This document shows, piece after piece, positions 53,133-62,278 of a stretch of 64,000 bases of DNA. The DNA comes from Bacillus sp. Y1 (GTDB taxonomy: Bacteria; Bacillota; Bacilli; Bacillales; Cytobacillaceae), in the NCBI RefSeq assembly GCF_003586445.1, contig NZ_CP030028.1, positions 4,610,501 through 4,674,500 of the forward strand, in the 5' to 3' direction. The position numbers and the translations under genes were made by a program. Each line of letters starts with the position of its first letter. Within the stretch, counting starts at the first letter, position 1. The notes beneath the pieces are model-generated. The model was not told where the DNA came from. It saw only the letters and a list, made by a program, of their open reading frames with translations, and made no database searches.

Positions 53133-54632
53133 CTATCTAACTTGGTAATAGTTTACTACACCCTGATATATCGCTTCAGCTGCACGCTCACGGTAAGCTG
53201 GATCACCCAGTTTTTTTGCATCACTTGAATTAGAGATAAATGCCAACTCAACAAGAACACTTGGCATAGTTGTATTCTTTATAACATAAAACGGACCTTC
53301 TTTAACCCCGCGATTATAAGTCCCCATGTTATTGACAAGCTGTTGTTGAATAGATGACGCTAAAGCCTTACTTTCTTCTCCAAAATACAAGCTGTTCCAA
53401 TAGGTCTCAGTTCCATTTGCAGAAGATGATGTAGAAGAGTTCGCATGAACACTAATAAAGGCATTTGCATTTTGGCTATTTGCTAAATCAACACGTTGAG
53501 AAAGAGACGGGTACACATCTGATTCACGAGTCATCACAACGATTGCCCCTAGACTCTCTAGCTTTGGTTTTACTCTCTTAGCTACATCAAGAACAACGTC
53601 TTCCTCACTCAAACCATTTCCAATTGCCCCCGGATCAACTCCTCCGTGTCCTGCATCTACAACGATTTTTAAACCACCTAGTGGACCTGACACTTGGCTA
53701 GCAACCTTTTGAGAAACTGACCCTAATCCTCCAAGTATTAAAAAGTTACTGATGTTCTTCTCAACGATCAATGCTCTAGTTGTTTCTGGGAGGGCTGTTG
53801 GTGCAGTAAGTAAAAGAGGCGTATCCTCTTTAGCTGCTAATACAGAACCCGTTAATGCATCGGCAAAAGTTAGTCCAGTTGCAAGTTGTACTTTACTCGT
53901 ATTTAAATTTAATGTCCTAATAATATTTGTGGCAACCTCGTAGCGATCCTTACCTCCAATTCGCATAGGGGAGGGAAGCTGACTTTGTACATTATTACTG
54001 ATACTTCCTTCTCCCCCAACGATAATGGTAGATTGAGGATTTCTAAAAGCCAATGCTTCACGAGTCTTCGCCGGAAGATCATTAGTTGCTGTAAGCAAGA
54101 TTGGGTATCCATTTCTTGCTGCATAAGGAGCAATTGCTAAGGCATCTGGGAAGTTTAATCCATAAGCCATTACTACGCTTGAAGATGGCGGAAGTTCCTT
54201 CGAAACATTAAGTGCCACCTCATAACGATTTACTCCGTCAATTCTTCGTACATTAGATATACCAAGTGATCGAACCTGCTGAATAACGGTATCACTTACA
54301 CTGCCCGTTCCGCCAGCAATAATCACTTGACTTGGTCTAAGACGAAGAATTTCATTTTTAGTTACCTCTGTTAACTGAGTAGGGTGTGTCAATAAGATCG
54401 GACCATCTAATTTATAGGCAAGAGGCGCAGCAGACAAAGCATCTGCATAGGCATTGTAATTTACTAATACTACAGTGCTAGCACCATTTACCCACCCCTT
54501 GTTAGACACATTAACGGCCACCTCGAAACGGTCAGCACCAGCCAATCTCTCTGCAGTCCCAGCCGCAGAAGTGAAAATTGGATTAAACACCATAATGACA
54601 AGTGCTAAAAGTAGCAATACTATTTTTTTCAA
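53133..54632 (-). CDS. lytC: N-acetylmuramoyl-L-alanine amidase with CWB2 repeats, LytC-like
   Basis: The 499-residue autolysin (B. subtilis LytC is 496) has a signal peptide and three CWB2 wall-binding repeats at about residues 30-315 (RLAGADRFEVAVNVSNKGW, VIIAGGTGSVSDTVI). An Amidase_3 zinc domain lies at about 325-497 (KIVVDAGHGGVDPGAIGN, SLSQRVDLANSQNANAFISV, HANSS) and cleaves the bond between MurNAc and L-Ala. Start TTG 54632 follows CGGAGG. In B. subtilis lytC is SigD- and SigA-transcribed for cell separation and motility. No SigD site is visible directly upstream of this copy. Confidence 0.95.
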   Translation of the reverse strand: MKKIVLLLLALVIMVFNPIFTSAAGTAERLAGADRFEVAVNVSNKGWVNGASTVVLVNYNAYADALSAAPLAYKLDGPILLTHPTQLTEVTKNEILRLRPSQVIIAGGTGSVSDTVIQQVRSLGISNVRRIDGVNRYEVALNVSKELPPSSSVVMAYGLNFPDALAIAPYAARNGYPILLTATNDLPAKTREALAFRNPQSTIIVGGEGSISNNVQSQLPSPMRIGGKDRYEVATNIIRTLNLNTSKVQLATGLTFADALTGSVLAAKEDTPLLLTAPTALPETTRALIVEKNISNFLILGGLGSVSQKVASQVSGPLGGLKIVVDAGHGGVDPGAIGNGLSEEDVVLDVAKRVKPKLESLGAIVVMTRESDVYPSLSQRVDLANSQNANAFISVHANSSTSSSANGTETYWNSLYFGEESKALASSIQQQLVNNMGTYNRGVKEGPFYVIKNTTMPSVLVELAFISNSSDAKKLGDPAYRERAAEAIYQGVVNYYQVR

Positions 54633-54664
54633 CTTGATAAACCTCCGAGTATCTTTTTAGCAAT

Positions 54665-54692
54665 AAAGAGAATTAGCAGAAGCTAATTCTCT
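54665..54692 (-). terminator. lytB terminator
   Basis: Reverse strand AAGAGAATTAGC-TTCT-GCTAATTCTCTT then TATT, between lytB and lytC. Confidence 0.8.
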
Positions 54693-54702
54693 TTCTAATA
54701 TT

Positions 54703-56880
54703 TTAGTAGTTTGTGAGCTGTGCACCAGGATAATAGAACCTCAGGATGTCTCCGTAATTCTGCCCTGCTTTTGATCGGTTATAAGCTCCATGTTGGCTTA
54801 ACCCTACCCCATGTCCGAATCCTGAACCATTGATAACAATTTTCTCCTTAGAGTCAGTATCTACAATATGGTCCACGGAATGCAACAATGTACTCTTAAA
54901 GTTTATCGTTCCAAACATACTTCTAAATTCCTTCACGCTTTGGGACATAGAAGCAGTTTGTTTTTTGATCTGGCCGTTCTCTGTTTCACCATATACATAG
55001 AAATCAAACTGAAGGAATGCATTTATCGCACGTCCCGCACCATTTCTTTCTGGAGCAACAACAAAGTCCTTAATCTCTGCAATTCTGATGTCTTTATTAG
55101 CATGTCCATTATTACTTAGCCATGTCTTTAACTTCGTGACCAAATCAGAATCTAACTCTGAAGTATTCCACCACCAATACCCGTAGTTTACTAGGTCCTT
55201 ACCGTTCATATCAATTTGTTTCTTATTAATCTTTACATTCCAAGTAAATGACGTATCGTATGGGTCATCTTGATTTGAAAGATAACCTAGTTTCGTAGTT
55301 CCCCACTCATCTGTGTTGGTAGCGGTTCTTCCTCCATTACTAGATGAATAAACCGCAGAAATTAATTGACCATTATATTTCATTACTTGGTTTTTTGTTG
55401 CCTCTACAGCAGCACTTGTTGTGTCCGCCCAGTCATATCCACCATATACTTGATAAGCCTGAGAATCAACCACTGTTTTGCCCATATCTCTAATTGAATA
55501 GGTTCTTGCTGCTATTGCTTGTGCCTTTAAAGCTTCCATTCCGCCCTGTAGACCCCAAGACGATGGCATTTCTCTAGGAACTACTCCTTTAAGATAGTCC
55601 TCAAATGGAATGTTTTTATTATAAGGTCTGACATAAGCTCCCTCTAGAGCAAAGTCCATATTTCCTAAATAGGTTCTTGGAGCACTTCCATAAAGGGTAA
55701 TCTTATTAGAGCCAGAATAAGCACTTGTAAGAGTAAATGTAGTAGTACCAAAATCCTTTACTAACTGCCCTGATTTTAATAATAGCAGTCTTCCATTTTC
55801 GGATTTTACAGTATGGGTGACCCCTGCCTGAATGTGGTATTCATTAGGAAGACTTCCTACAACAGCTTCCGATACAGAAGCTGGACCACCAAGTACGTTA
55901 ACAATGGATGTTTGCTTTTGTTGAATTGTACTTGATACAATACTAGGTAATTCATTTGGCTTCGTTAAGAGTAGAGGTGCTCCTTGTTTAGCTGCTAAGA
56001 CAGATCCAGTCAACGCGTCCGCAAATGAAAGACCCGTTGATAGGTAAACCGTACTAGCATTGAGATTTAACTGGTTAATAATATTCGCTGAAACCTCATA
56101 TCTATCACGTCCACCAATTCTACTAGGTCCATTTAACTGACTATAAACGTTATTATTTACACTTCCCTCTCCACCAATAACAAGTGTAGAATTTTTATTC
56201 TGTAATGCTTGCTTAGTAGCGTCCGGCAAGCTATTGTTACGTGTTAGCAAAATAGGAATTTGATTCTTCGCTGCATATGGTGCAATCGAAAGTGCATCCG
56301 CAAACACCAAACCATTAGTCACAATCGCCTGGTTAGTTTGTCCTAATTGATCTGAAATATGCTTTGCAACCTCGAAACGGTCTTTTCCACCAATTCGATC
56401 AACCGTAGCTGTGATAGTTCTCAACTTGTTTTCTACACCCGAAGAAATACTACCGGTTCCTCCAACAATAACAATTCTACTAGGATTTAAGCTTCTTATT
56501 TTAGCTTCAGTTTCCTGTGGTAGTTCATTTGGCTTAGTTAACAAAATGGGAGCATCAAATTTATATGCCAAAGGTGAAGCTGATAAAGCATCCGCAAAGG
56601 CTAAATAGTTAACTACAAGCACAGTTCCCGCATTATTCCAGCCACTCGATGCAACATTATTTGCCACTTCAAAGCGATCTTTTCCTGAAATACGGGTATT
56701 GTTATTTGCTAGTTTGTATGTTCCCTCTGTGTTAAAATCGATCGATGCACGATTACCTGTATAATTTACTAACTTGACAGAAATCGTAGAAGCCTCAGCA
56801 CCACTTGCTGTTCCTCCAATAACGGAAGCGGCCAAAGAAAGACTTAACAAAAGCTTAAGGGGTAGCTTTCTTCCCTTCAA
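54703..56880 (-). CDS. lytB: Amidase enhancer LytB (CWB2 repeats and SpoIID domain)
   Basis: The 725-residue secreted protein (B. subtilis LytB about 705) has a signal peptide, three CWB2 repeats at about 40-340 (ISGKDRFEVANNVASSGW, VIVGGTGSISSGVENKL) and a C-terminal SpoIID/LytB domain. The domain shows FEDYLKGVVPREMPSSWGLQ, ALKAQAIAARTYSI, SAVYSSSNGGRTA, NGSGFGHGVGLSQHGAYN. LytB stimulates and positions the LytC amidase. Start TTG 56880 has AAAGGAGATG upstream. It precedes lytC with an intervening hairpin. Confidence 0.95.
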   Translation of the reverse strand: MKGRKLPLKLLLSLSLAASVIGGTASGAEASTISVKLVNYTGNRASIDFNTEGTYKLANNNTRISGKDRFEVANNVASSGWNNAGTVLVVNYLAFADALSASPLAYKFDAPILLTKPNELPQETEAKIRSLNPSRIVIVGGTGSISSGVENKLRTITATVDRIGGKDRFEVAKHISDQLGQTNQAIVTNGLVFADALSIAPYAAKNQIPILLTRNNSLPDATKQALQNKNSTLVIGGEGSVNNNVYSQLNGPSRIGGRDRYEVSANIINQLNLNASTVYLSTGLSFADALTGSVLAAKQGAPLLLTKPNELPSIVSSTIQQKQTSIVNVLGGPASVSEAVVGSLPNEYHIQAGVTHTVKSENGRLLLLKSGQLVKDFGTTTFTLTSAYSGSNKITLYGSAPRTYLGNMDFALEGAYVRPYNKNIPFEDYLKGVVPREMPSSWGLQGGMEALKAQAIAARTYSIRDMGKTVVDSQAYQVYGGYDWADTTSAAVEATKNQVMKYNGQLISAVYSSSNGGRTATNTDEWGTTKLGYLSNQDDPYDTSFTWNVKINKKQIDMNGKDLVNYGYWWWNTSELDSDLVTKLKTWLSNNGHANKDIRIAEIKDFVVAPERNGAGRAINAFLQFDFYVYGETENGQIKKQTASMSQSVKEFRSMFGTINFKSTLLHSVDHIVDTDSKEKIVINGSGFGHGVGLSQHGAYNRSKAGQNYGDILRFYYPGAQLTNY

Positions 56881-56994
56881 AACGACAACATCTCCTTTAG
56901 TTTTACAAAAAATTCTATTTAATAGTATTACTTTATCAAAGTTTAGTAGGTAGGTAAATGGAAAAAGCGAAAATAATGTCTAAAAATGACATAC

Positions 56995-57025
56995 AAAAAC
57001 GCGAATACGAAGATTCGCGTTTTTG
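56995..57025 (-). terminator. Terminator after the CWB2-deacetylase gene
   Basis: Reverse strand AAAACGCGAATCTTCGTATTCGCGTTTT-type hairpin (core ACGCGAAT/ATTCGCGT) followed by TTGTATG. Confidence 0.85.
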
Positions 57026-57029
57026 TATT

Positions 57030-58757
57030 TTAATAATGTATTTTTGTATAAGTATTTTTTGCCAATGAATCAAATTGTGATGACACCGAGTGATAGCCCA
57101 CTCCATAAATACCATTACGAGGCTCAAATCGTTTATACTCATTAATAGCATTTACCATATAGTTTTTATCATTGGTATTTATCAAGTCAACTCTAATGGT
57201 TTCCATTGGAGCTTTTACATTATAAAATCGGTCCGTATAAATGGATAATAAAAATTTCGCTTGGTAACGTGCTAACAAGCCATCTTCTTGCATCCCTTTT
57301 ATTGTACGTCCTAATAAAGCATGTGCACTATGGTAATCGAACCATGACATCGTTCTAACTTCAGCATTAGGGTAGGTAGTTAAGTATTTTTGTAAAATAT
57401 TCTTCACAGAAGTTCCATCGTAGCTACCTCTAGAAATAAAATCTGTATGAATATTTTGTGGCGGTACCCCTAAAGCTTTACTTGCTCTAACATACTCATC
57501 TGTTCGTGCATTAGCAAATTCACCAGGTGAAAGCGGTCCATGCATGTAGCCTTCTTTTACCGGATCATGGTACCTTCCGTGTACCTGACAGTAAACTCTT
57601 TGTCCAGCTAAATATGGAGGACTTGACTCGAAATCCAGGGCTCCGTTAAGTATATCTCTTGCCCCTGACTCTTCTCCTGCTGTTAGAAGTACTAGATGAA
57701 CATCTCGTCCTTTCGAGAGCTCATTACGAATATCAACCCCAAAAGATAATATCTCATCATCTTGATGAGGAACTAAATAGATGATAGGTCTCTGGCTAGG
57801 TACAATATTTGATAGACTTTGAACCACATTATCTTTAACTGACCCTGTACCGCCTAAAATAGTAATAGGTACATTCTTTTGCTTTACTATATTGCTAGTA
57901 TAATCGGTTATTTGGTCTTTATTCGCAAGTAACATGACAGCATTCTCTTTGGCAGCTAATACAGAGCCAGCTAAGGCATCTGCAAATGTTTGACCCGTAG
58001 CTATGTAAACTTTACTTCTATTTTGTCCAAATCTTTGAGCAATATTAGCAGCTACTTCATAACGATCTCTACCACCTATTCTTTCAGGATTCGGCAATTG
58101 AGCTGCAACACTAGGAGCAACACTCGCCTCGCCCCCTACAATTACACTATTATGAATAGGGTGTGCTTGAATAAGGGTTATAATATTCGGAGGTAGCTCA
58201 TTATTTCTTGTCAACAGAATAGGGGATCCATTAACTGATGCATAAGGTGCAATCGTTAGGGCGTCTGCGAAGACCAATCCGTTAGCTACGACGATTGAAC
58301 CATTTATTCCAACTTCCATTGCTACTCGTTCTGAAACTTCAAACCGATCTTTCCCACTAATCCTAACAACCTCTTTACCTAAGTTAACTAATTCTTGCTG
58401 AACTTGATTTGATACACTGCCCTCTCCACCAATGATATAAATCTTTTTTGCTCCTAATCTAGTAATCTCTTCACGAGTTTGAGCAGTTAATGACCCTGGG
58501 TGGGTCAAAAGAATCGGTGCATTGTGTTTATAAGCCAATGGGGACGCTGTAAGTGCATCTGCAAAAGCTAAATAATTGGCTATTACTACTGTTTCGGAAG
58601 AAGTCCACTTTTTTGCGATATTAGTAGCCACTTCAAACCGATCTTTTCCTTCAATTCTTGTAGGAATATCTAACGCATCTTCAGCATTTGCAAAAGATGG
58701 TACTGCAATAATAAATAAAAAAAGCAAAATTAAGCGTGAAAAACTTTTAAAGAACAT
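57030..58757 (-). CDS. CWB2-anchored PIG-L/LmbE-family deacetylase
   Basis: Start set at ATG 58757 (575 residues), nine bases after GAAAGG; the TTG at 58766 touches that site. After a signal peptide come three CWB2 repeats at about 30-325 (RIEGKDRFEVATNIAKKW, IYIIGGEGSVSNQVQQEL). The C-terminal domain at about 325-575 begins YLVPHQDDEILSFGVDI, a PIG-L zinc motif with Gln in place of the usual Pro (PHPDDE). RTMSWFDYHSAHALLGR carries the expected distal His. PIG-L enzymes remove acetyl groups from GlcNAc-type sugars. Wall anchoring suggests action on peptidoglycan or the exopolysaccharide, which is inferred. It lies within a lytA-lytB-lytC order and shares its wall-binding module with both autolysin proteins. 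Confidence 0.88.
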   Translation of the reverse strand: MFFKSFSRLILLFLFIIAVPSFANAEDALDIPTRIEGKDRFEVATNIAKKWTSSETVVIANYLAFADALTASPLAYKHNAPILLTHPGSLTAQTREEITRLGAKKIYIIGGEGSVSNQVQQELVNLGKEVVRISGKDRFEVSERVAMEVGINGSIVVANGLVFADALTIAPYASVNGSPILLTRNNELPPNIITLIQAHPIHNSVIVGGEASVAPSVAAQLPNPERIGGRDRYEVAANIAQRFGQNRSKVYIATGQTFADALAGSVLAAKENAVMLLANKDQITDYTSNIVKQKNVPITILGGTGSVKDNVVQSLSNIVPSQRPIIYLVPHQDDEILSFGVDIRNELSKGRDVHLVLLTAGEESGARDILNGALDFESSPPYLAGQRVYCQVHGRYHDPVKEGYMHGPLSPGEFANARTDEYVRASKALGVPPQNIHTDFISRGSYDGTSVKNILQKYLTTYPNAEVRTMSWFDYHSAHALLGRTIKGMQEDGLLARYQAKFLLSIYTDRFYNVKAPMETIRVDLINTNDKNYMVNAINEYKRFEPRNGIYGVGYHSVSSQFDSLAKNTYTKIHY

Positions 58758-58843
58758 TACTACCAACCTTTCAAAATATGTAACATAGAAACAAATCTAA
58801 CAATAATTAACATTATACACGAAAAAAGTATCATATGAACAAC

Positions 58844-58878
58844 AAAAAAATGGAAGATAGAAAATCTCCCATTTTTTT
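58844..58878 (-). terminator. lytA terminator
   Basis: Reverse strand AAAAAAATGGGAGATTTTC-type hairpin (AATGGGAGAT/ATCTTCCATT) followed by seven T, just after the stop at 58880. Confidence 0.85.
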
Positions 58879-58879
58879 A

Positions 58880-59197
58880 TTACATCTCTTCAATTGTCTT
58901 TAGAATATTTTGCTTTTTATCATTTTTTATGTAGGTATACTTTACCTTTTTCCCCTCTGGGATGGAAGATACCTTTTCACTTAGTTCTTCACTAAAACGC
59001 AGTATGAGAGGACCTTCACTCGTTTCAACCTCAAATGAGTTTGCATCTATTAGTCCAACAAATGTACCCTCACCTTCAAGGACAGTTTCAGCAGCCTCGA
59101 CTGTATTATCTTCAGCTATTTCTTGTTTTTCCGTTGTACCACATGCAGAAAGGAAAAGAAAAGTAAGCAGAGGTAAGATAAAATATTTTTTATTCAT
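58880..59197 (-). CDS. lytA: LytA-like lipoprotein
   Basis: The 105-residue lipoprotein starts at ATG 59197 (GGAG seven bases upstream; a GTG one codon earlier is less well spaced). The lipobox is LSAC, followed by an acidic linker and a small beta domain: EGTFVGLIDANSFEVETSEG, EGKKVKYTYIKNDKKQNILK, TIEEM. This closely follows B. subtilis LytA (EGTYVGLADTHTIEV, KVTITYEKNDEGQLLLKDIE), the first gene of lytABC, needed for proper secretion of LytB and LytC. Here a deacetylase gene lies between lytA and lytB. Confidence 0.88.
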   Translation of the reverse strand: MNKKYFILPLLTFLFLSACGTTEKQEIAEDNTVEAAETVLEGEGTFVGLIDANSFEVETSEGPLILRFSEELSEKVSSIPEGKKVKYTYIKNDKKQNILKTIEEM

Positions 59198-59210
59198 CAC
59201 GTAACTCCAA

Positions 59211-59855
59211 TCATCTCACAATTTTCAGAATGGTATTCATAATAATCTTAAGATCTGTAACAATAGAACGATCTTTTAAATATTGCAGATTTAAGTTTAA
59301 TTTATCAACCATTATTTCCTCTATATATGTCTTTTCTGGTTGGGAACTTTTTGCTAATATTTCGTTTTCATCACTGTACTTTATTGATGCATAGTCAGTA
59401 ATTCCAGGACGAATTTGAAAAATACTTCTTTGCTCTTTGTTATAATACTGAGTATACTTAGGAACCTCTGGCCTTGGTCCAACTAAGCTCATATCCCCAA
59501 TTAACACATTAAATAATTGGGGTAGCTCATCAAACTTATATTTTCTTAAGAAGTGCCCGATTCCTGTTATTCTACTATCTCTCCCTACAGTAATCTGTGC
59601 TCCTTTTTTCTCCGCATCTACAACCATCGTTCGAAACTTTAAGATTTTAAAGTTTTTCTCATATCTTCCTACTCGGATCTGCTTAAAAAAAACAGGCCCA
59701 GAAGAAGTGAGCTTAATGATTATACTAATAACTAATAAAATCGGAGATAGGAGAACTAAACCAACAAACGATAGAAATATGTCGAATAATCTCTTTACAA
59801 GGTCATTTACCATATAATTGGGCTGTTTATACGGTAGCGATGCTTTCCCTTCCAT
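59211..59855 (-). CDS. Undecaprenyl-phosphate sugar-1-phosphate transferase
   Basis: The 214-residue bacterial sugar transferase (PF02397, EpsL/PglC-size, without the large N-terminal membrane domain) has a re-entrant membrane helix at about 20-45 (KRLFDIFLSFVGLVLLSPIL). The catalytic motifs follow: LKFRTMVVDAEK, KFDELPQLFNVLIGDMSLVG, PRPEVPKYTQYY, RPGITDYASIKYS. It loads the first sugar phosphate onto undecaprenyl phosphate and so primes repeat-unit synthesis. The dehydratase and aminotransferase genes upstream suggest a diamino-trideoxy sugar as that first residue (inference). AGGTGATCGTAT precedes ATG 59855. Confidence 0.93.
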   Translation of the reverse strand: MEGKASLPYKQPNYMVNDLVKRLFDIFLSFVGLVLLSPILLVISIIIKLTSSGPVFFKQIRVGRYEKNFKILKFRTMVVDAEKKGAQITVGRDSRITGIGHFLRKYKFDELPQLFNVLIGDMSLVGPRPEVPKYTQYYNKEQRSIFQIRPGITDYASIKYSDENEILAKSSQPEKTYIEEIMVDKLNLNLQYLKDRSIVTDLKIIMNTILKIVR

Positions 59856-59865
59856 ATACGATCAC

Positions 59866-61017
59866 CTATTTTTTATAGATTTGAGCAAGCTCTTCCACAG
59901 CTTCTACCACTCTCATTACCTGTTCATGAGACATTTTTGGGTATAATGGAATTGATATTGCGCCATTATATGCTTCTAGTGCATTCGGATAATCTTCTAT
60001 ACGATAACCTTGTTGCTTATAATATGGGTGCATAGGAACAGGAATAAAATGAACACTCGTTCCTATTCCTTTTTCTTTTAACTTTTCTATAAATTCTGCC
60101 CGATCAATTGTAAAATTATCCTCTTTTAAGCGGATAACATACAAATGCCATGCATGAACATTTTCAGCATTGTCATATGGAGTAATAATTCCCTCTATTT
60201 TCGAAAATGCTTCATTATATATTTTAGCTATAGATTCGCGTTTTTCTTGCATGGATTGAAGTTTTTTCATCTGCACAAGGCCAAGCGCTGCTTGCATATC
60301 GGTCATATTGTATTTAAAACCTGGATATTCAACTTCGTAAAACCATGAACCTTTACCGCTATAGCGATTCCAAGCATTCTTACTCATTCCGTGGAGGCTC
60401 ATTACTCGTAGCTTATCTGCCATTTCTTCACTATTCGTGGTAACCATTCCACCCTCACCAGTTACAAGGTTTTTGGTTGCGTAGAAGCTGAAGCAAGTAA
60501 AATCGGAAATACTGCCTACCATTCTCCCCTTGTACTGGGTATAAACAGCATGTGCAGCATCTTCAATAACAACTAAGTTATGTTTTTTAGCTATCTCTAG
60601 AATTGGATCCATATCACATGGATATCCAGCAAAATGAACTGGGATAATCGCTTTTGTTCTATCCGTAATCTTTTCTTCAATTTTACTTGGATCAATATTC
60701 ATCGTGACAGGGTCTATATCAACAAATACCGGTTTAGCTCCTGTATGAATAATTGTGTTGGCCGATGCAACGAACGTGTATGGAGTAGTAATAACCTCAT
60801 CACCAGGTCCGATACCAGCTGCAAGTTGAGATATATGTAATCCTGCCGTACAAGAATTTAATCCAATCGCAAAATTAGAATTTACATAGTCACTGAATTG
60901 TTTTTCAAATTCAACTGTTTTTGGACCTTTACTAAGCCAATTGGAATGAAGTGTATCTAATACCTCTTTTATTTCTTCATCTTCTATTAATGGTAAGGCA
61001 TATGGAATTTGATCCAT
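59866..61017 (-). CDS. DegT/DnrJ aminotransferase (UDP-4-keto-sugar, PglE/EpsN-like)
   Basis: The 383-residue PLP enzyme has IPYALPLIEDEEIKEVLDTL, NWLSKGPKTVEFEKQF, GLNSCTAGLHISQLAAGIGP, ITTPYTFVASANTIIHTGAK, VVIEDAAHAVYTQYKG and CFSFYATKNLVTGEGGMV with the PLP Lys. The pattern is that of 4-aminotransferases following UDP-GlcNAc 4,6-dehydratase, as in bacillosamine-type pathways. The matching dehydratase is at the window end (63052). It is distinct from the WbpE-like paralogue at 46521. AAAGGTGTGAGAAAAC precedes ATG 61017. Confidence 0.88.
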   Translation of the reverse strand: MDQIPYALPLIEDEEIKEVLDTLHSNWLSKGPKTVEFEKQFSDYVNSNFAIGLNSCTAGLHISQLAAGIGPGDEVITTPYTFVASANTIIHTGAKPVFVDIDPVTMNIDPSKIEEKITDRTKAIIPVHFAGYPCDMDPILEIAKKHNLVVIEDAAHAVYTQYKGRMVGSISDFTCFSFYATKNLVTGEGGMVTTNSEEMADKLRVMSLHGMSKNAWNRYSGKGSWFYEVEYPGFKYNMTDMQAALGLVQMKKLQSMQEKRESIAKIYNEAFSKIEGIITPYDNAENVHAWHLYVIRLKEDNFTIDRAEFIEKLKEKGIGTSVHFIPVPMHPYYKQQGYRIEDYPNALEAYNGAISIPLYPKMSHEQVMRVVEAVEELAQIYKK

Positions 61018-61036
61018 GTTTTCTCACACCTTTGCT

Positions 61037-62263
61037 TTATTTCATTATGTTGATAAATTTTTCAGCTAATATACGGTAGTCATGTGTATTGGTTACAAAC
61101 TCTTTTCCGTTCTCACCCATTTTTTGTTGCTCTTCTTTAGATATATTTTTCAATTGTACAATCGCTTTTGCCACTTCTTCTGGATTTTCTGGCGGGATGG
61201 TGACACCAGCATTAGCTTCTTTAACTAGATCATTCCCAGCTTCAATTCCATGTATAACTGGCTTACCACTCATTAAATAATCAAGAAGCTTGTTTGGGCT
61301 TACTCCAAAACGATAAAGAGGACTACGTCTCCAACCTATGTAAAGAGCATCCATCCTTGATAAGAAGTCAGGAATAGCCTTTTTATTAATAACAGGAAGA
61401 AAGTGTATATTATCTAACTGTTTGCTTTTGGCTAAGTCAATTAACCTCTGTCTTTCTGGACCTTTTCCAACAAGTACAATAGCAATTGGTTCATCCTTTA
61501 AAAGGGATGCTGCTTCAATCAAGTACTCTAGTGCATTTGCAATACCCTGAGTTCCTGCATAACCAACTAAGTATTTACCTTCCGCCTTTAGCCTAGTAAT
61601 AAGCTGTTTATGTTCTACAGGGATTTCTTCTTCAGCCTCCAACCACTGCTCAACATCAATCCCATTTGGTAAGTATTCAAATTTCTCTGAAGACATTCCA
61701 TGTGAAATCATATGTTGATCTGCCTTTGGTAGAAGAGATACCACCTTATTTGCAAAGCGATAAGCGTCATTTTCACCCTTTTGCATTACCATGATAAATG
61801 GGTGATATTTAGACATATTCCCTAATTCCATAGGAGAAAGTGGCCATAGATCATGGACCTCAAATATCAGTTTGGCAAAAGATAGGTCTGCGATTTTTTT
61901 TGCCGGGTAAATATCTAAAGGATAAGTAGATGAAGCGATAACGGCGTCTGGACGATAAGTATTTGCTATCTTTTTAGCATTGATAGTGATTTCTTTAAGA
62001 AATACCATCATATTGTAAATTCGCTTCAGACCATTACCCTCGTATTCAGGTGTTTGTATCCAAACATACCTTATGCCATCCAAAAACTCTTCTTGCCACT
62101 TTTCCTTCATTACCGGCTGATTCGTACGAATATGGGAATAGGAAGCGGCGATTATAGTAACCTCATGCCCCAGTTTTACCCATTCTTTGGCCAAGTGATA
62201 TGGGCGATATTCCATCCCATGAATATTTGAGCCTGCATAATGGTTAATCAATAGTATCTTCAT
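61037..62263 (-). CDS. Family 4 glycosyltransferase (WbuB-like)
   Basis: The 408-residue GT-B enzyme has the WbuB-type N-terminus (KILLINHYAGSNIHGMEYRP, HEVTIIAASYSHIRTNQPVM), LIFEVHDLWPLSPMELGNMS, and the donor lobe LVGYAGTQGIANALEYLIEA, IAIVLVGKGPERQRLIDLAK, GVSPNKLLDYLMSGKPVIHG. WbuB-type enzymes transfer N-acetyl-fucosamine or similar dideoxy amino sugars. The actual donor is unknown. It lies between the acetyltransferase and aminotransferase genes of the same cluster. Confidence 0.9.
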   Translation of the reverse strand: MKILLINHYAGSNIHGMEYRPYHLAKEWVKLGHEVTIIAASYSHIRTNQPVMKEKWQEEFLDGIRYVWIQTPEYEGNGLKRIYNMMVFLKEITINAKKIANTYRPDAVIASSTYPLDIYPAKKIADLSFAKLIFEVHDLWPLSPMELGNMSKYHPFIMVMQKGENDAYRFANKVVSLLPKADQHMISHGMSSEKFEYLPNGIDVEQWLEAEEEIPVEHKQLITRLKAEGKYLVGYAGTQGIANALEYLIEAASLLKDEPIAIVLVGKGPERQRLIDLAKSKQLDNIHFLPVINKKAIPDFLSRMDALYIGWRRSPLYRFGVSPNKLLDYLMSGKPVIHGIEAGNDLVKEANAGVTIPPENPEEVAKAIVQLKNISKEEQQKMGENGKEFVTNTHDYRILAEKFINIMK

Positions 62264-62278
62264 TTATTTCACTCACAG

